Assembly (NCBI RefSeq): GCF_007595705.1
Contig: NZ_NISY01000004.1
Coordinates: forward strand, 1-64,000
From: Streptomyces sp. SAJ15
GTDB taxonomy: Bacteria > Actinomycetota > Actinomycetes > Streptomycetales > Streptomycetaceae
Length of the DNA stretch: 64,000 nt
Direction: 5' to 3'
The position numbers and the translations under genes are program-made. Below, in pieces: positions 41,612 through 48,491 of this stretch. The stretch's first letter is position 1, and each line of letters starts with the position of its first letter. Below the pieces are notes generated by a model, which did not search any database, had not been told where the DNA came from, and saw nothing but the letters and a program-made list of their open reading frames with translations.

Positions 41612-42058
41612 CTACGCGGGCTCTCCACGGTCGGCCAGGAGCAGGGCGAGGGGCCCGGCCGGGAGGAGGAATCGGCGCTGGGAGGCGGCGTCGAGGGCGT
41701 CGGCCATGGGCCACCAGGACAGTTTGAATCCCTCCTCCGTCGGGGTCAGCTCCTGCGGTCCGAGCGTCAGCCCTTGGGCTTCGTAGAGGTGTACGCGGGC
41801 AGTCGATTCCAGGGTGATGGCGTACGCGCCCAGGTGCCGCCACCGGGTGGCGGTGATCCCGGCCTCTTCACGCAGTTCCCGTCGAGCGCACTCTTCGGGG
41901 GTCTCGCCGTCCTCGCGACGACCGCCGGGCAGGAACAGGTACTCGCCGCCATGGCGGGGGAAGTCGGCCGACAGCAGGGCCACCAATCCATCCGCGTCGC
42001 GGGCCACCACCACCGCCGCGTCGCGGGCCGGGCCGCGTGCGGGAACGTCGTCGCTCAT
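41612..42058 (-). CDS. NUDIX hydrolase
   Basis: Cleaves a nucleoside diphosphate linked to another group; substrate unknown. The 148-aa protein is a single Nudix domain with a complete box (G-x5-E-x7-REUxEExGU) in GGRREDGETPEECARRELRE followed by EAGI, about residues 45-68. A short C-terminal helix ends LLLADRGEPA. ATG 42058 begins close to the first strand; no strong ribosome site is visible. It lies between the CYTH relics, so it may have come in with, or split, the second CYTH copy. Confidence 0.9.
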   Translation of the reverse strand: MSDDVPARGPARDAAVVVARDADGLVALLSADFPRHGGEYLFLPGGRREDGETPEECARRELREEAGITATRWRHLGAYAITLESTARVHLYEAQGLTLGPQELTPTEEGFKLSWWPMADALDAASQRRFLLPAGPLALLLADRGEPA

Positions 42059-42082
42059 GGCGCGCGAGCATAGCGGTGACCC

Positions 42083-42265
42083 TCAACGCACCCAGGCCGC
42101 GAACGGCACATTCATCACGACGGGATGCGCGATGCCCCGGCCGTGGTAGCCGTCGTCTCCGTAGGCGTCGCCGTGATCGGCGCACATGATGACCAGCCAC
42201 CTTCGCTTCGCGGTCAGGGTGGTGACCAGGCGATCGAGGTGTTCGTCTGCGTATGAGCGCGGCCT
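42083..42265 (-). pseudogene. C-terminal remnant of an alkaline-phosphatase/sulfatase-like hydrolase
   Basis: Only about 60 residues remain with coding character: ADEHLDRLVTTLTAKRRWLV, then IMCADHGDAYGDDGYHGRGI and AHPVVMNVPFAAWVR to the stop at 42083. DHGD and the later His are the C-terminal metal ligands of this superfamily (it recalls the STM4013-type hydrolases). The frame stays open further upstream but turns into Arg-rich nonsense, so the first several hundred residues, including the nucleophile, are gone. Confidence 0.7.
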
Positions 42266-42384
42266 TCTGGGAGGCGGTGGTGTCTCGCCTCGCAGGGCCT
42301 GGATGGGCCCGCGAGGCCAGGCGGTCGACCTGCCCCCATCCCGGGCTCGCCGCTTTAACGACCACCCGCCACGACACCGACGCC

Positions 42385-42650
42385 GCTCTGGCCGCCGACC
42401 ACACCTCCGCCGATCTCGGCTACTGGGAGCACGCCGCCGAGCGGTACAGCTACGGCTACCACGGGCAGGCCCGGCCAAGGTCCTCTCCGACCTGGTCGCG
42501 GACTTCACCGACATGAAGCCGCTTCTGTCACAGCCGCAGACCGTCAAGAACCGCGCCACGCTGTGCCACGTGACCGGGCAGATGGCGGGAATGATCGCGA
42601 TTGTTCTGTACGACCTCGGTCAGCGCCGCTCTGCTTCGATCAAGGCGTGA
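42385..42650 (+). pseudogene. Frameshifted remnant of an XRE/TPR regulator
   Basis: Two reading frames together give part of the usual streptomycete XRE-TPR regulator: LAADHTSADLGYWEHAAERY and SYGYHGQA in one frame, then KVLSDLVADFTDMKPLLSQP and TVKNRATLCHVTGQMAGMIA, then IVLYDLG in the next. The join needs one extra base in the C run near 42470, so a 1-nt deletion is likely. The N-terminal DNA-binding domain and most of the TPRs are missing. Similarity ends at about 42622, five bases before a direct repeat copy begins. Confidence 0.75.
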
Positions 42651-42664
42651 TCCTCTGCTCAGAT
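42628..42664. repeat. Direct repeat, copy 1 (5' end of a CYTH gene)
   Basis: 37 bp with one mismatch to 44294-44330; the first 33 bp are identical. In copy 2 the sequence is the start of the intact CYTH gene. Here it encodes the last codons and stop of the TPR gene on the minus strand. Confidence 0.9.
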
Positions 42665-43716
42665 GTCATGAGCGTGGCCGGGGTGACCGTGCGGGCGCGC
42701 TCGTAGAGGTCCCTGGCGGCGTGGTTGCCCAGGTGTGGGCGGATGAGCTTGAACATGTTCTGCACGCGTTGGTCTGCCCGCCCGGACTGGATCAACGGGT
42801 AGTCGTCGAGCGCCATGTGCCACGTCGCGCAGGCGGCTTCCAGGTGGCCGATCGACAGTTGGCGCTCTGCGAGAACGGCGCGTTCCTTGACCCGGGTGCG
42901 CCGGTACACGTCGTGGCGCAGCCTGTCGGACTCCTGCATGGCTTCGACGGCGCCGTGCGCGTCGCCGAGCTCGAACCGCACTTGGCTCGTGTGGTACTGC
43001 AATGACGACGGATCGTACGAGCCGAACGCTCGCTCGCGCGACTCGGCTTTCTCCATGGCCGCTTCGGCGTCTCGGAGGTACCTCAGTGCTTCGTTCCGGT
43101 TGCCGACTTGCGCGTACGCGTGGGCCTGTTGCCCGGTGAGGAATGCCCGCATCCGGGGGCCGGCCTGCGGGGACGCGGCGGCAGCGGCATCGGCGAGTCG
43201 CACGGCCGCCCGGCCGTGTCCGAGGTCGACCGCCTGAACGCTCATGCCACGGAGCGTCGTGCAGTACGTCAGATGGTCTTCCGAGGCCCCGGCCAGTTGC
43301 AAAGCCTTCAGGTAGTACTGCTGTGCCAGGCCGTGTAGACCTTCGTCAACCGCCATGTAGCCGGTGAGGTAGCACAGGTCCGATGCCGCCGACATCATGG
43401 CTTTTCTGACCGGCTCGGAGCCGTCCGCCCGCAGATACGGCGCCACGGTGTTCACGAGGAACGCGGCGGCCATCGGACGGGCGTGGCGCCCGCCGAACTG
43501 GTCGTCGAGCTCGGAGACGCGCTCGGTCATGGCGATGACCATGTCGACGTCCGGCATCCCGATGCGCTGCACCCGACCCTGCCGCACGGTTTCCATCCTG
43601 CCCATGACGTCAGGCCAGTTGGGGTCGGTGAGGGCGACCGAGAGGAGCCCCGCTCCTAGGATGCCGCGCCGGGACGGGGGCATGTCCTGTCTACCGAGGT
43701 CGATGATCCCTTTCAT
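42640..43716 (-). CDS. TPR protein without the usual HTH domain
   Basis: A 358-aa helical repeat protein of the kind that forms the sensor half of streptomycete XRE-TPR regulators. It opens MPPSRRGILGAGLLSVALTD, the junction that normally follows the HTH, then carries TPR-like units (about 90-330; SDLCYLTGYMAVDEGLHGLA, GHGRAAVRLADAAAAASPQA, NEALRYLRDAEAAME, LEAACATWHMALDDY). No helix-turn-helix is present, so it is either a stand-alone TPR partner or an N-terminally lost regulator. ATG 43716 overlaps the stop of the CYTH gene by four bases, so the two are cotranslated. Its final codons (EQRITP) come from the 37-bp direct repeat, so its natural C-terminus may have been replaced. Confidence 0.8.
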   Translation of the reverse strand: MKGIIDLGRQDMPPSRRGILGAGLLSVALTDPNWPDVMGRMETVRQGRVQRIGMPDVDMVIAMTERVSELDDQFGGRHARPMAAAFLVNTVAPYLRADGSEPVRKAMMSAASDLCYLTGYMAVDEGLHGLAQQYYLKALQLAGASEDHLTYCTTLRGMSVQAVDLGHGRAAVRLADAAAAASPQAGPRMRAFLTGQQAHAYAQVGNRNEALRYLRDAEAAMEKAESRERAFGSYDPSSLQYHTSQVRFELGDAHGAVEAMQESDRLRHDVYRRTRVKERAVLAERQLSIGHLEAACATWHMALDDYPLIQSGRADQRVQNMFKLIRPHLGNHAARDLYERARTVTPATLMTSEQRITP

Positions 43717-44354
43717 GGTGTTCGGGGAGGTGCTCCTTCGGTCACGGGGGCAGGCACACGCCGAGCCGCTACGGCGTCTGTGTAGAGCTCCGACGTGAAG
43801 TCTTCCTCACAGACGCCGAGTTCGCTCATGACAGACCGGATGTCGTCAAGCGCCGATGGGAGTTCTTCCTCCTCTTGGACCATGGTCTCGACTTCCAGGA
43901 AAGTTCCCTCGATCTCCGGCACTTCGACCAGCGTGGCGAGCAGGCCGCGCCCGTGAGAGCTGAGCTTGTAGTTCCGGCATCGTTTCTGGAACGAGATCAC
44001 CGGAACATAGCCGAGTCCGCGCAGCAGGGCGTGAACGGAATCCGGGTTGTCCACACCCGTTTCGTGCTCTGGCTTCGAGCCGGAGGTCGGGTCGATCCGG
44101 GCGCCCTTGTACGTGAGGACGGTTCGAGTTGAGTGGGGCTCACGGATTGTGCGGACCCTCAGTTCCTGGTCCTGCGCGCCGAGGCTTCCCGATGGGTCGT
44201 CGTAGTAGGTGTCCTGATAGACCTCCTCCCGCCCCTCTGCCATGCGTTCAAGCTGCTCCATGACGTCCTTCGGGGCGCGAACACGCGCCTTCAGCTCTGC
44301 TTCGATCAAGGCGTGATCCTCTGCTCGGATTGCACGGATCCCTGTTTCGCTCAC
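43713..44354 (-). CDS. CYTH-domain protein (class IV adenylate cyclase / triphosphatase-like)
   Basis: A 213-aa protein with the CYTH tunnel fold, which acts on triphosphates with divalent metal: cAMP synthesis in CyaB/AC-IV, or thiamine- or inorganic triphosphatase. The hallmark ExExK is present at E18-E20-K22 (IEAELKARV), followed by basic strands (ELRVRTIRE, RTVLTYKGAR), KRCRNYKL, and the closing metal-binding ExE in GTFLEVETMV near 165. The likely start is GTG 44354, without a clear ribosome site; the frame is open to 44540 but the extra part looks like spacer. It is translationally coupled (ATGA) to the TPR gene. Which triphosphate it uses cannot be told from sequence. Confidence 0.85.
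   Translation of the reverse strand: MSETGIRAIRAEDHALIEAELKARVRAPKDVMEQLERMAEGREEVYQDTYYDDPSGSLGAQDQELRVRTIREPHSTRTVLTYKGARIDPTSGSKPEHETGVDNPDSVHALLRGLGYVPVISFQKRCRNYKLSSHGRGLLATLVEVPEIEGTFLEVETMVQEEEELPSALDDIRSVMSELGVCEEDFTSELYTDAVAARRVPAPVTEGAPPRTP
44294..44330. repeat. Direct repeat, copy 2 (within the intact CYTH gene)
   Basis: Partner of 42628-42664, 1.67 kb away in the same orientation. Confidence 0.9.
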
Positions 44355-44385
44355 GCGAGCGGTGCGCCGTCGCGGCTCCCGTGGC

Positions 44386-44592
44386 TCAGCCGCAGGGCAT
44401 CTCTCCTTCCGTGACGGAGGCGACAAACGCCGCCCAGACGGGTACGGGGAAGGCGAGGGTTGGGCCGTCGGGGTTCTTGCTGTCTCGCGTTGCCACCACC
44501 CCGTGAAGGAACGCGATCTCGACGCATTGGCCATTTCCACTGCTGTAGGAGCTCGTACGCCATCTCGCCTCTATAGGGCCCACCTCATGCAT
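44386..44592 (-). CDS. DUF397-domain protein
   Basis: A 68-aa protein with the full DUF397 pattern: RWRTSSYSSGNGQCVEIAFL, then VVATRDSKNPDGPTLAFPVP and a C-terminal WAAFVASV helix. Such proteins are typically encoded right after an XRE-DUF5753 gene, as here (the XRE stop is 17 bp upstream), and in the whiJ-type loci of Streptomyces they influence development, probably by binding their XRE partner. ATG 44592 was chosen. Confidence 0.92.
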   Translation of the reverse strand: MHEVGPIEARWRTSSYSSGNGQCVEIAFLHGVVATRDSKNPDGPTLAFPVPVWAAFVASVTEGEMPCG

Positions 44593-44608
44593 CCTTGACT
44601 GCCTCCGC

Positions 44609-45469
44609 TCACAGCATGTCGCCGATCAACTCGGTGATCAGGCTCAGCGTGCCATCCGGGCTGAGTGCCTGGGCACGCAGGTTGTCGAACATCACGCCGT
44701 ACCGGCGTACGTCGATCTCGGCTTCGAGGAAGAGGCCGCCGGCCATGCTGTCCAGGTACACGATCTCGGGATCTTCCGCGTCGGCGAAGCCCATCAGGAC
44801 GAACGAGCCGGGCATTCCCGCGTGCGCTCCCGCGCTGAACGGGATGGCCTGGAGCGTTACATGCGGTTCCTGCATGACCCGGGCCAGGTGTTCCAACTGT
44901 TCACGCATGACCTTGCGGCCGCCGACCAGGCGGCGCAGCGCGGCCTCGTCCGTGATCGCCCAGAGCCGTAGCGGGTCGTCCTTTGTGAGCACGTACTTTC
45001 GCTCGACGCGCGCCTGCACTCGTTGCTCTACCGCCTCGGCAGTGGCCATGGGCAACGTCCCTCTGATCACGGCTCGCGCGTAGTCCTCGGTCTGCAAGAG
45101 GCCGGGGACGAACAGGGACTCGTAGTTGCGGACTTCCCATGCTTCGCTCTCGAAGCTGATGTAGGCAGTGTATTCCTCGGGTAGTTCGCTGTGATACGGC
45201 CGTAGCCACCCTTGTTTGTTCGCACCCTGCAAGAGGGCCAGGACTTCGCCACGGTGCGGATCACGCACTTCGTAGAGGTCCAGCAACGCGACCAGCGTCC
45301 GGCGCTGGGGCCGGACGCGTGCCGTCTCGATGCGATACAGCGTCGCCTCGTTGATGCCCGTACGGTTCGTGACGTCTTCCCTGGTCAGCTCTGAGCCATT
45401 GCGGAGGCGTCGTAGCTCTGCCGCGAGGCGACGGAGGCGGACCGTGGGGATCTGGCGCTTCGGAGTCAC
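44609..45469 (-). CDS. XRE-family regulator with DUF5753 domain
   Basis: A 286-aa DNA-binding protein. HTH about residues 10-65 (LAAELRRLRNGSELTREDVT, GINEATLYRIETARVRPQRR) and a DUF5753 C-terminal domain (NYESLFVPGLLQTEDYARAV; EQLEHLARVMQEPHVTLQAI; AGMPGSFVLMGFADAEDPEI). GTG 45469 or 45472 is the likely start, after AAGGG at a suitable distance; the frame extends to 45535. Works with the DUF397 protein as a WhiJ-like pair. Signal unknown. It is divergent from the chain of small genes at 45.7-46.5 kb, which are common neighbours of such loci. Confidence 0.9.
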   Translation of the reverse strand: MTPKRQIPTVRLRRLAAELRRLRNGSELTREDVTNRTGINEATLYRIETARVRPQRRTLVALLDLYEVRDPHRGEVLALLQGANKQGWLRPYHSELPEEYTAYISFESEAWEVRNYESLFVPGLLQTEDYARAVIRGTLPMATAEAVEQRVQARVERKYVLTKDDPLRLWAITDEAALRRLVGGRKVMREQLEHLARVMQEPHVTLQAIPFSAGAHAGMPGSFVLMGFADAEDPEIVYLDSMAGGLFLEAEIDVRRYGVMFDNLRAQALSPDGTLSLITELIGDML

Positions 45470-45742
45470 CACAACCAACCCTTCATCTGCGCAAGACGAC
45501 GGCCGATTCTGGCGGCTCATCAGCTCGCCCATCAAGCTGAGGCCGCATATGCAAGGTATGCATTCACATACCTTGCGAGCGACGGGCCTGTGGGTGCACC
45601 CTGGTCTCGTAAGTCGCTCCGTGTAGCAACTCGACTACAGGGGTGCGGCGTTGGTGCGCACTGTTGTGCGTACGAAAGACCCCCGCGACGTTGCCGGACG
45701 TCCGGGGGCGCGGCCATCACCTGATGAGAGGTTGACGACGCC

Positions 45743-45874
45743 ATGGACACTATCCGAACGATCTTCGAATCGCTGTTGGTGCGGTTACTGCCAGGACCTG
45801 GTCGGCACCGTGCCACCGGACCCCGACATGCCCTGCCGCGGCACGCGTACCGGTTGGGGGTGGCGGCCCGATGA
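45743..45874 (+). CDS. Small protein (43 aa) with a TTA codon
   Basis: A very short gene: MDTIRTIFESLLVRLLPGPG followed by an Arg/His/Pro-rich tail. The start ATG 45743 has GAGAGG about 11 bases upstream. Its stop overlaps the ATG of the DUF7848-like gene (ATGA at 45871-45874), which strongly supports translation. Codon 15 (45785-45787) is TTA, so its translation, and through coupling that of the next genes, may depend on the bldA tRNA. The amphipathic helix followed by a basic tail looks like other short streptomycete proteins found before DUF7848 genes. Function unknown. Confidence 0.7.
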   Translation: MDTIRTIFESLLVRLLPGPGRHRATGPRHALPRHAYRLGVAAR

Positions 45875-46230
45875 GTGAGCAGACGCCACCGGCGGCGGGC
45901 GGTCAGGACCGCCCCAGTCTGGAAGAGCTCGGCCGGCGTGGGGACGATCTGGCCGAGCGGGTCCGTAGCCACCTGGGGCCCCGGGGTGGAGCCCGGCGTG
46001 CGACGTATCGGTTCCGGGAGTACACCATCGGCCTGGACCGCCGGCCGCAGGCCGAACCGCACTCGTTCACCATGCAGTGCGCGGACTGCGGGGACCACAG
46101 CGCGCCGCACGGCAGTGGTGAGGGCGGCACGGAGTGGGCCGTGGCGCACCTGAAGGCCCACCCCGGGCACCTCGCCTATCGGGAGATCATCACGCGTCCG
46201 TACCGGTTCGAGCCGGGGGTGTGGCGATGA
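45871..46230 (+). CDS. DUF7848-like zinc-ribbon protein
   Basis: A 119-aa protein. The N-terminal half is a charged helix; the C-terminal half holds a possible zinc site, C-x2-C in MQCADCGDH and His residues in AVAHLKAHPGH about 25 residues later, a C2H2-type arrangement, then ITRPYRFEPG. This pattern matches the streptomycete DUF7848 proteins that often accompany XRE/DUF397 loci. Start overlaps the 43-aa gene and its stop overlaps the next start, both as ATGA. Role unknown; nucleic-acid or protein binding would suit. Confidence 0.8.
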   Translation: MSEQTPPAAGGQDRPSLEELGRRGDDLAERVRSHLGPRGGARRATYRFREYTIGLDRRPQAEPHSFTMQCADCGDHSAPHGSGEGGTEWAVAHLKAHPGHLAYREIITRPYRFEPGVWR

Positions 46231-46487
46231 GCCTGCCGTCGTCGCGCTGGCGCGTCGGGCCCGTGCCCGAGCGGCGTCCCAGCCGCACCGAAGAGGGCGA
46301 CGTGACGATGTCGTTCCAGATCAGCCGTGCCGGGAAGCCCGTCGCCATCGCCCCGCTCACGCTCACGGCCGCCGAGGCGGAGCAGCTCCACGCGGCGCTG
46401 TGCCATGCCCTGGCCGGGCACCCGCCGCCCGACGACGCCCCCGCCTGCCGCCGGCCGTACGGGCGGACCGTCGTTCGCTGGCCGTAG
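46227..46487 (+). CDS. Small hypothetical protein, third gene of the overlapping chain
   Basis: An 86-aa protein I do not recognise. The middle reads MSFQISRAGKPVAIAPLTLT and then AAEAEQLHAALCHALAG, a strand pair plus helix. ATG 46227 overlaps the previous stop; an internal ATG (before SFQISRAG, preceded by GAGGG) could be a second start for a 59-aa form. It ends 9 bp from the convergent LysR gene. Confidence 0.7.
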   Translation: MSLPSSRWRVGPVPERRPSRTEEGDVTMSFQISRAGKPVAIAPLTLTAAEAEQLHAALCHALAGHPPPDDAPACRRPYGRTVVRWP

Positions 46488-46496
46488 CCGCCCCGC

Positions 46497-47402
46497 TCAG
46501 CCCGCCCGCGGCTCCCAGTGCTCCCGTAGCAGTCGGACCGTTTCGGTGATCGCGGGGCGGCGGGCGGCGCCTGGGCGCCAGAGGGCGTACAGGCGGCGGA
46601 CCGGGGTGGGGTGGAGAGGGATGGAGGCCACCCCGTCGGGGAGGGGGCCGCGGCCCAGCAGGGGGACCAGGGCGACGCCCAGGCCGGCGGCTACCAGGGC
46701 GAGCTGCGAGTGGTACTCGGCGACCTGGTAGGCCAGGTCGGGTTCGTGGCCGGTGGCGCGCAGGGTGCGGACCAGCCAGTCGTGGCAGACCGTTCCCGGC
46801 GGCTGGCAGATCCAGCGGAGGCCCACCAGGTCCTCCCGGCGCAGGGCCGTGCGGTCTGCCAGCGGGTGCCGCGCCGGGACCAGGACGTCCGAGGGGTCGT
46901 CGCCGATCACCGCCCGGCGGACGCCGTCGGGGGCCGGGCGGGGCGCGATGTCCCAGTCGTGGGCGACGGCCAGGTCGATCACCCCTCGGGCCACCAGGTC
47001 GGGGGAGAGGTGCGGGTCGACCTCGACCAGGCGGGCGTCCAGGGACTCGTGGCAGGCCGTCAGCTCGGCTAGGACCGAGGGGAGCAGGCCGCGCGCCGCC
47101 GTGGCGAAGGCGCCGATCACCAGGCGGCCGGCGGGCTGGCCGCGGCGCTCCTCCAGGGCGGTCTCCGCCCGCTCGACCAGGGCCAGCAGCTCTTCGGCCG
47201 TGTCCGCCAGCTGGCGCGCCGCGTCGGTCAGCGCCACCCCGCGGCCCTGGCGCTCCAGCAGCGTCGTACGGGTCTCCCGCTCCAGCTTGGCGATCTGCTG
47301 GGACACCGCCGAGGGCGTGTAGCCGAGCGCGATGGCGGCCGCGCTGACGGAGCCGTGGACGCCGACGGCGTGCAGCGCCCGCAACCGCGACAGGTCAAGC
47401 AT
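46497..47402 (-). CDS. LysR-family transcriptional regulator
   Basis: A 301-aa activator/repressor with the N-terminal winged HTH (DLSRLRALHAVGVHGSVSAA, YTPSAVSQQIAKLERETRTT, about residues 2-60) and the two-lobed substrate domain (about 90-295; GRLVIGAFATAARGLLPSVL). Divergent from an EamA exporter gene across 93 bp that hold a TGAAGCG-based palindrome; regulation of that exporter is the obvious guess. Start at ATG 47402; no strong ribosome site seen. Confidence 0.92.
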   Translation of the reverse strand: MLDLSRLRALHAVGVHGSVSAAAIALGYTPSAVSQQIAKLERETRTTLLERQGRGVALTDAARQLADTAEELLALVERAETALEERRGQPAGRLVIGAFATAARGLLPSVLAELTACHESLDARLVEVDPHLSPDLVARGVIDLAVAHDWDIAPRPAPDGVRRAVIGDDPSDVLVPARHPLADRTALRREDLVGLRWICQPPGTVCHDWLVRTLRATGHEPDLAYQVAEYHSQLALVAAGLGVALVPLLGRGPLPDGVASIPLHPTPVRRLYALWRPGAARRPAITETVRLLREHWEPRAG

Positions 47403-47420
47403 CGGCCCCCCAGGTGACTT

Positions 47421-47435
47421 TGAAGCGTCGCTTCA
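47421..47435. promoter_or_regulatory. Likely LysR operator
   Basis: Perfect inverted repeat TGAAGCG-T-CGCTTCA. Two more half-sites (TGAAG and CTTCA) follow at 47443 and 47464, giving the multi-site pattern usual for LysR control of divergent genes. Confidence 0.65.
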
Positions 47436-47495
47436 TCCAACCATGAAGTGATCCGCGCTGGTGCTTCACGGTCCGCTGCCGGGAAGCTCGACACC

Positions 47496-48491
47496 ATGCG
47501 TCCCGCCCACATCGCCCTCGCGGTCGGCACCGCCGCCGTCTGGGGGCTGAACTTCGTCGTCATCGAGGTCGGCCTCGACCACTTCCCGCCGCTGCTCTTC
47601 TGCGCGCTGCGGTTCCTGGCGGCCGCCTTCCCCGCCGTCCTCCTCGTCGGCCCGCCGCCGGTCGGCTGGCGGTGGATCGTGGCGGTGGGACTGGCGCTCG
47701 GGGTGGCCAAGTTCGGCCTGCTCTTCATCGGCATGCACCAGGGCATGCCCGCCGGGCTGGCCTCACTGGTCCTCCAGATCCAGGCGGTGTTCACCGTCCT
47801 GATCGCCGCCGCCGTGCTCGGCGAACGCCCCGGCCGGACCCGGCTGCTGGGCATGGCCGTCGCGGCCGCCGGCATCGTCGTGGCCGCCGTCGACGAGGGC
47901 GCCTCGGGGCCCGTGCTCGGCTTCGCCCTCACCATCGCCGCCGCGCTGTGCTGGGGCGTCTCCAACGTGGTCACCCGCCGTGCCGCGCCACCCGACGCGC
48001 TGCGCTTCATGGTCTGGGTGAGCCTGGTGCCGATCCTGCCGCTGCTGGCCCTGTCGCTGCTGTTCGAGGGCTGGTCCGCGGACCGCGCGGCGCTCGCCTC
48101 CCTCGACTGGGGCGGCGCCGGCGCGATCCTCTACGTCGCCTGGGGCGCGACCGTGCTGGGCTTCGGCGCCTGGGGCTTCCTGCTGCGCACCTACGACGCC
48201 TCCGCGGTCGCCCCGTTCTCGCTGCTGGTGCCGGTCTTCGGGATGTCCTCCGCGGCGCTGCTGCTGGACGAGCACGTCAGCCCGCTGCGCTGGCTCGCCG
48301 CCGCGCTGCTGGTCGGCGGGGTCGCGTTGACCACCCTGACCGGTGTCGGGGCCCGGCTCAGGGCGCGGCGGCCGGCAGCCGCCGCAGCCACTCCCGCGCC
48401 GGGCCCAGCAGCCCCGCCAGCTCCGGGACCCGCGGGTACCAGCGTCTCTCGTACTCCCAGCACAGCCAGCCGTCCCAGCCCGCGCGGCTGA
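47496..48491 (+). CDS. EamA/DMT-superfamily transporter
   Basis: A 331-aa inner membrane exporter with ten predicted helices in two EamA repeats (about 5-135 and 145-285): AVWGLNFVVIEVGLDHFPPL, LLFIGMHQGMPAGLASLVLQ, LALSLLFEG, SAALLLDEHVSPLRWLAAAL. Substrates of such proteins are amino acids or small metabolites. The last about 45 residues are an Ala/Pro-rich tail that overlaps the 3' end of the convergent gene by 134 bp. ATG 47496 follows GGGAAGC. Likely controlled by the divergent LysR. Confidence 0.9.
   Translation: MRPAHIALAVGTAAVWGLNFVVIEVGLDHFPPLLFCALRFLAAAFPAVLLVGPPPVGWRWIVAVGLALGVAKFGLLFIGMHQGMPAGLASLVLQIQAVFTVLIAAAVLGERPGRTRLLGMAVAAAGIVVAAVDEGASGPVLGFALTIAAALCWGVSNVVTRRAAPPDALRFMVWVSLVPILPLLALSLLFEGWSADRAALASLDWGGAGAILYVAWGATVLGFGAWGFLLRTYDASAVAPFSLLVPVFGMSSAALLLDEHVSPLRWLAAALLVGGVALTTLTGVGARLRARRPAAAAATPAPGPAAPPAPGPAGTSVSRTPSTASRPSPRG

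Noticed and set aside
45532..46170. Minus-strand 212-aa frame opposite the small gene chain
   Set aside because: It contradicts the three plus-strand genes linked by ATGA overlaps and shows no domain.
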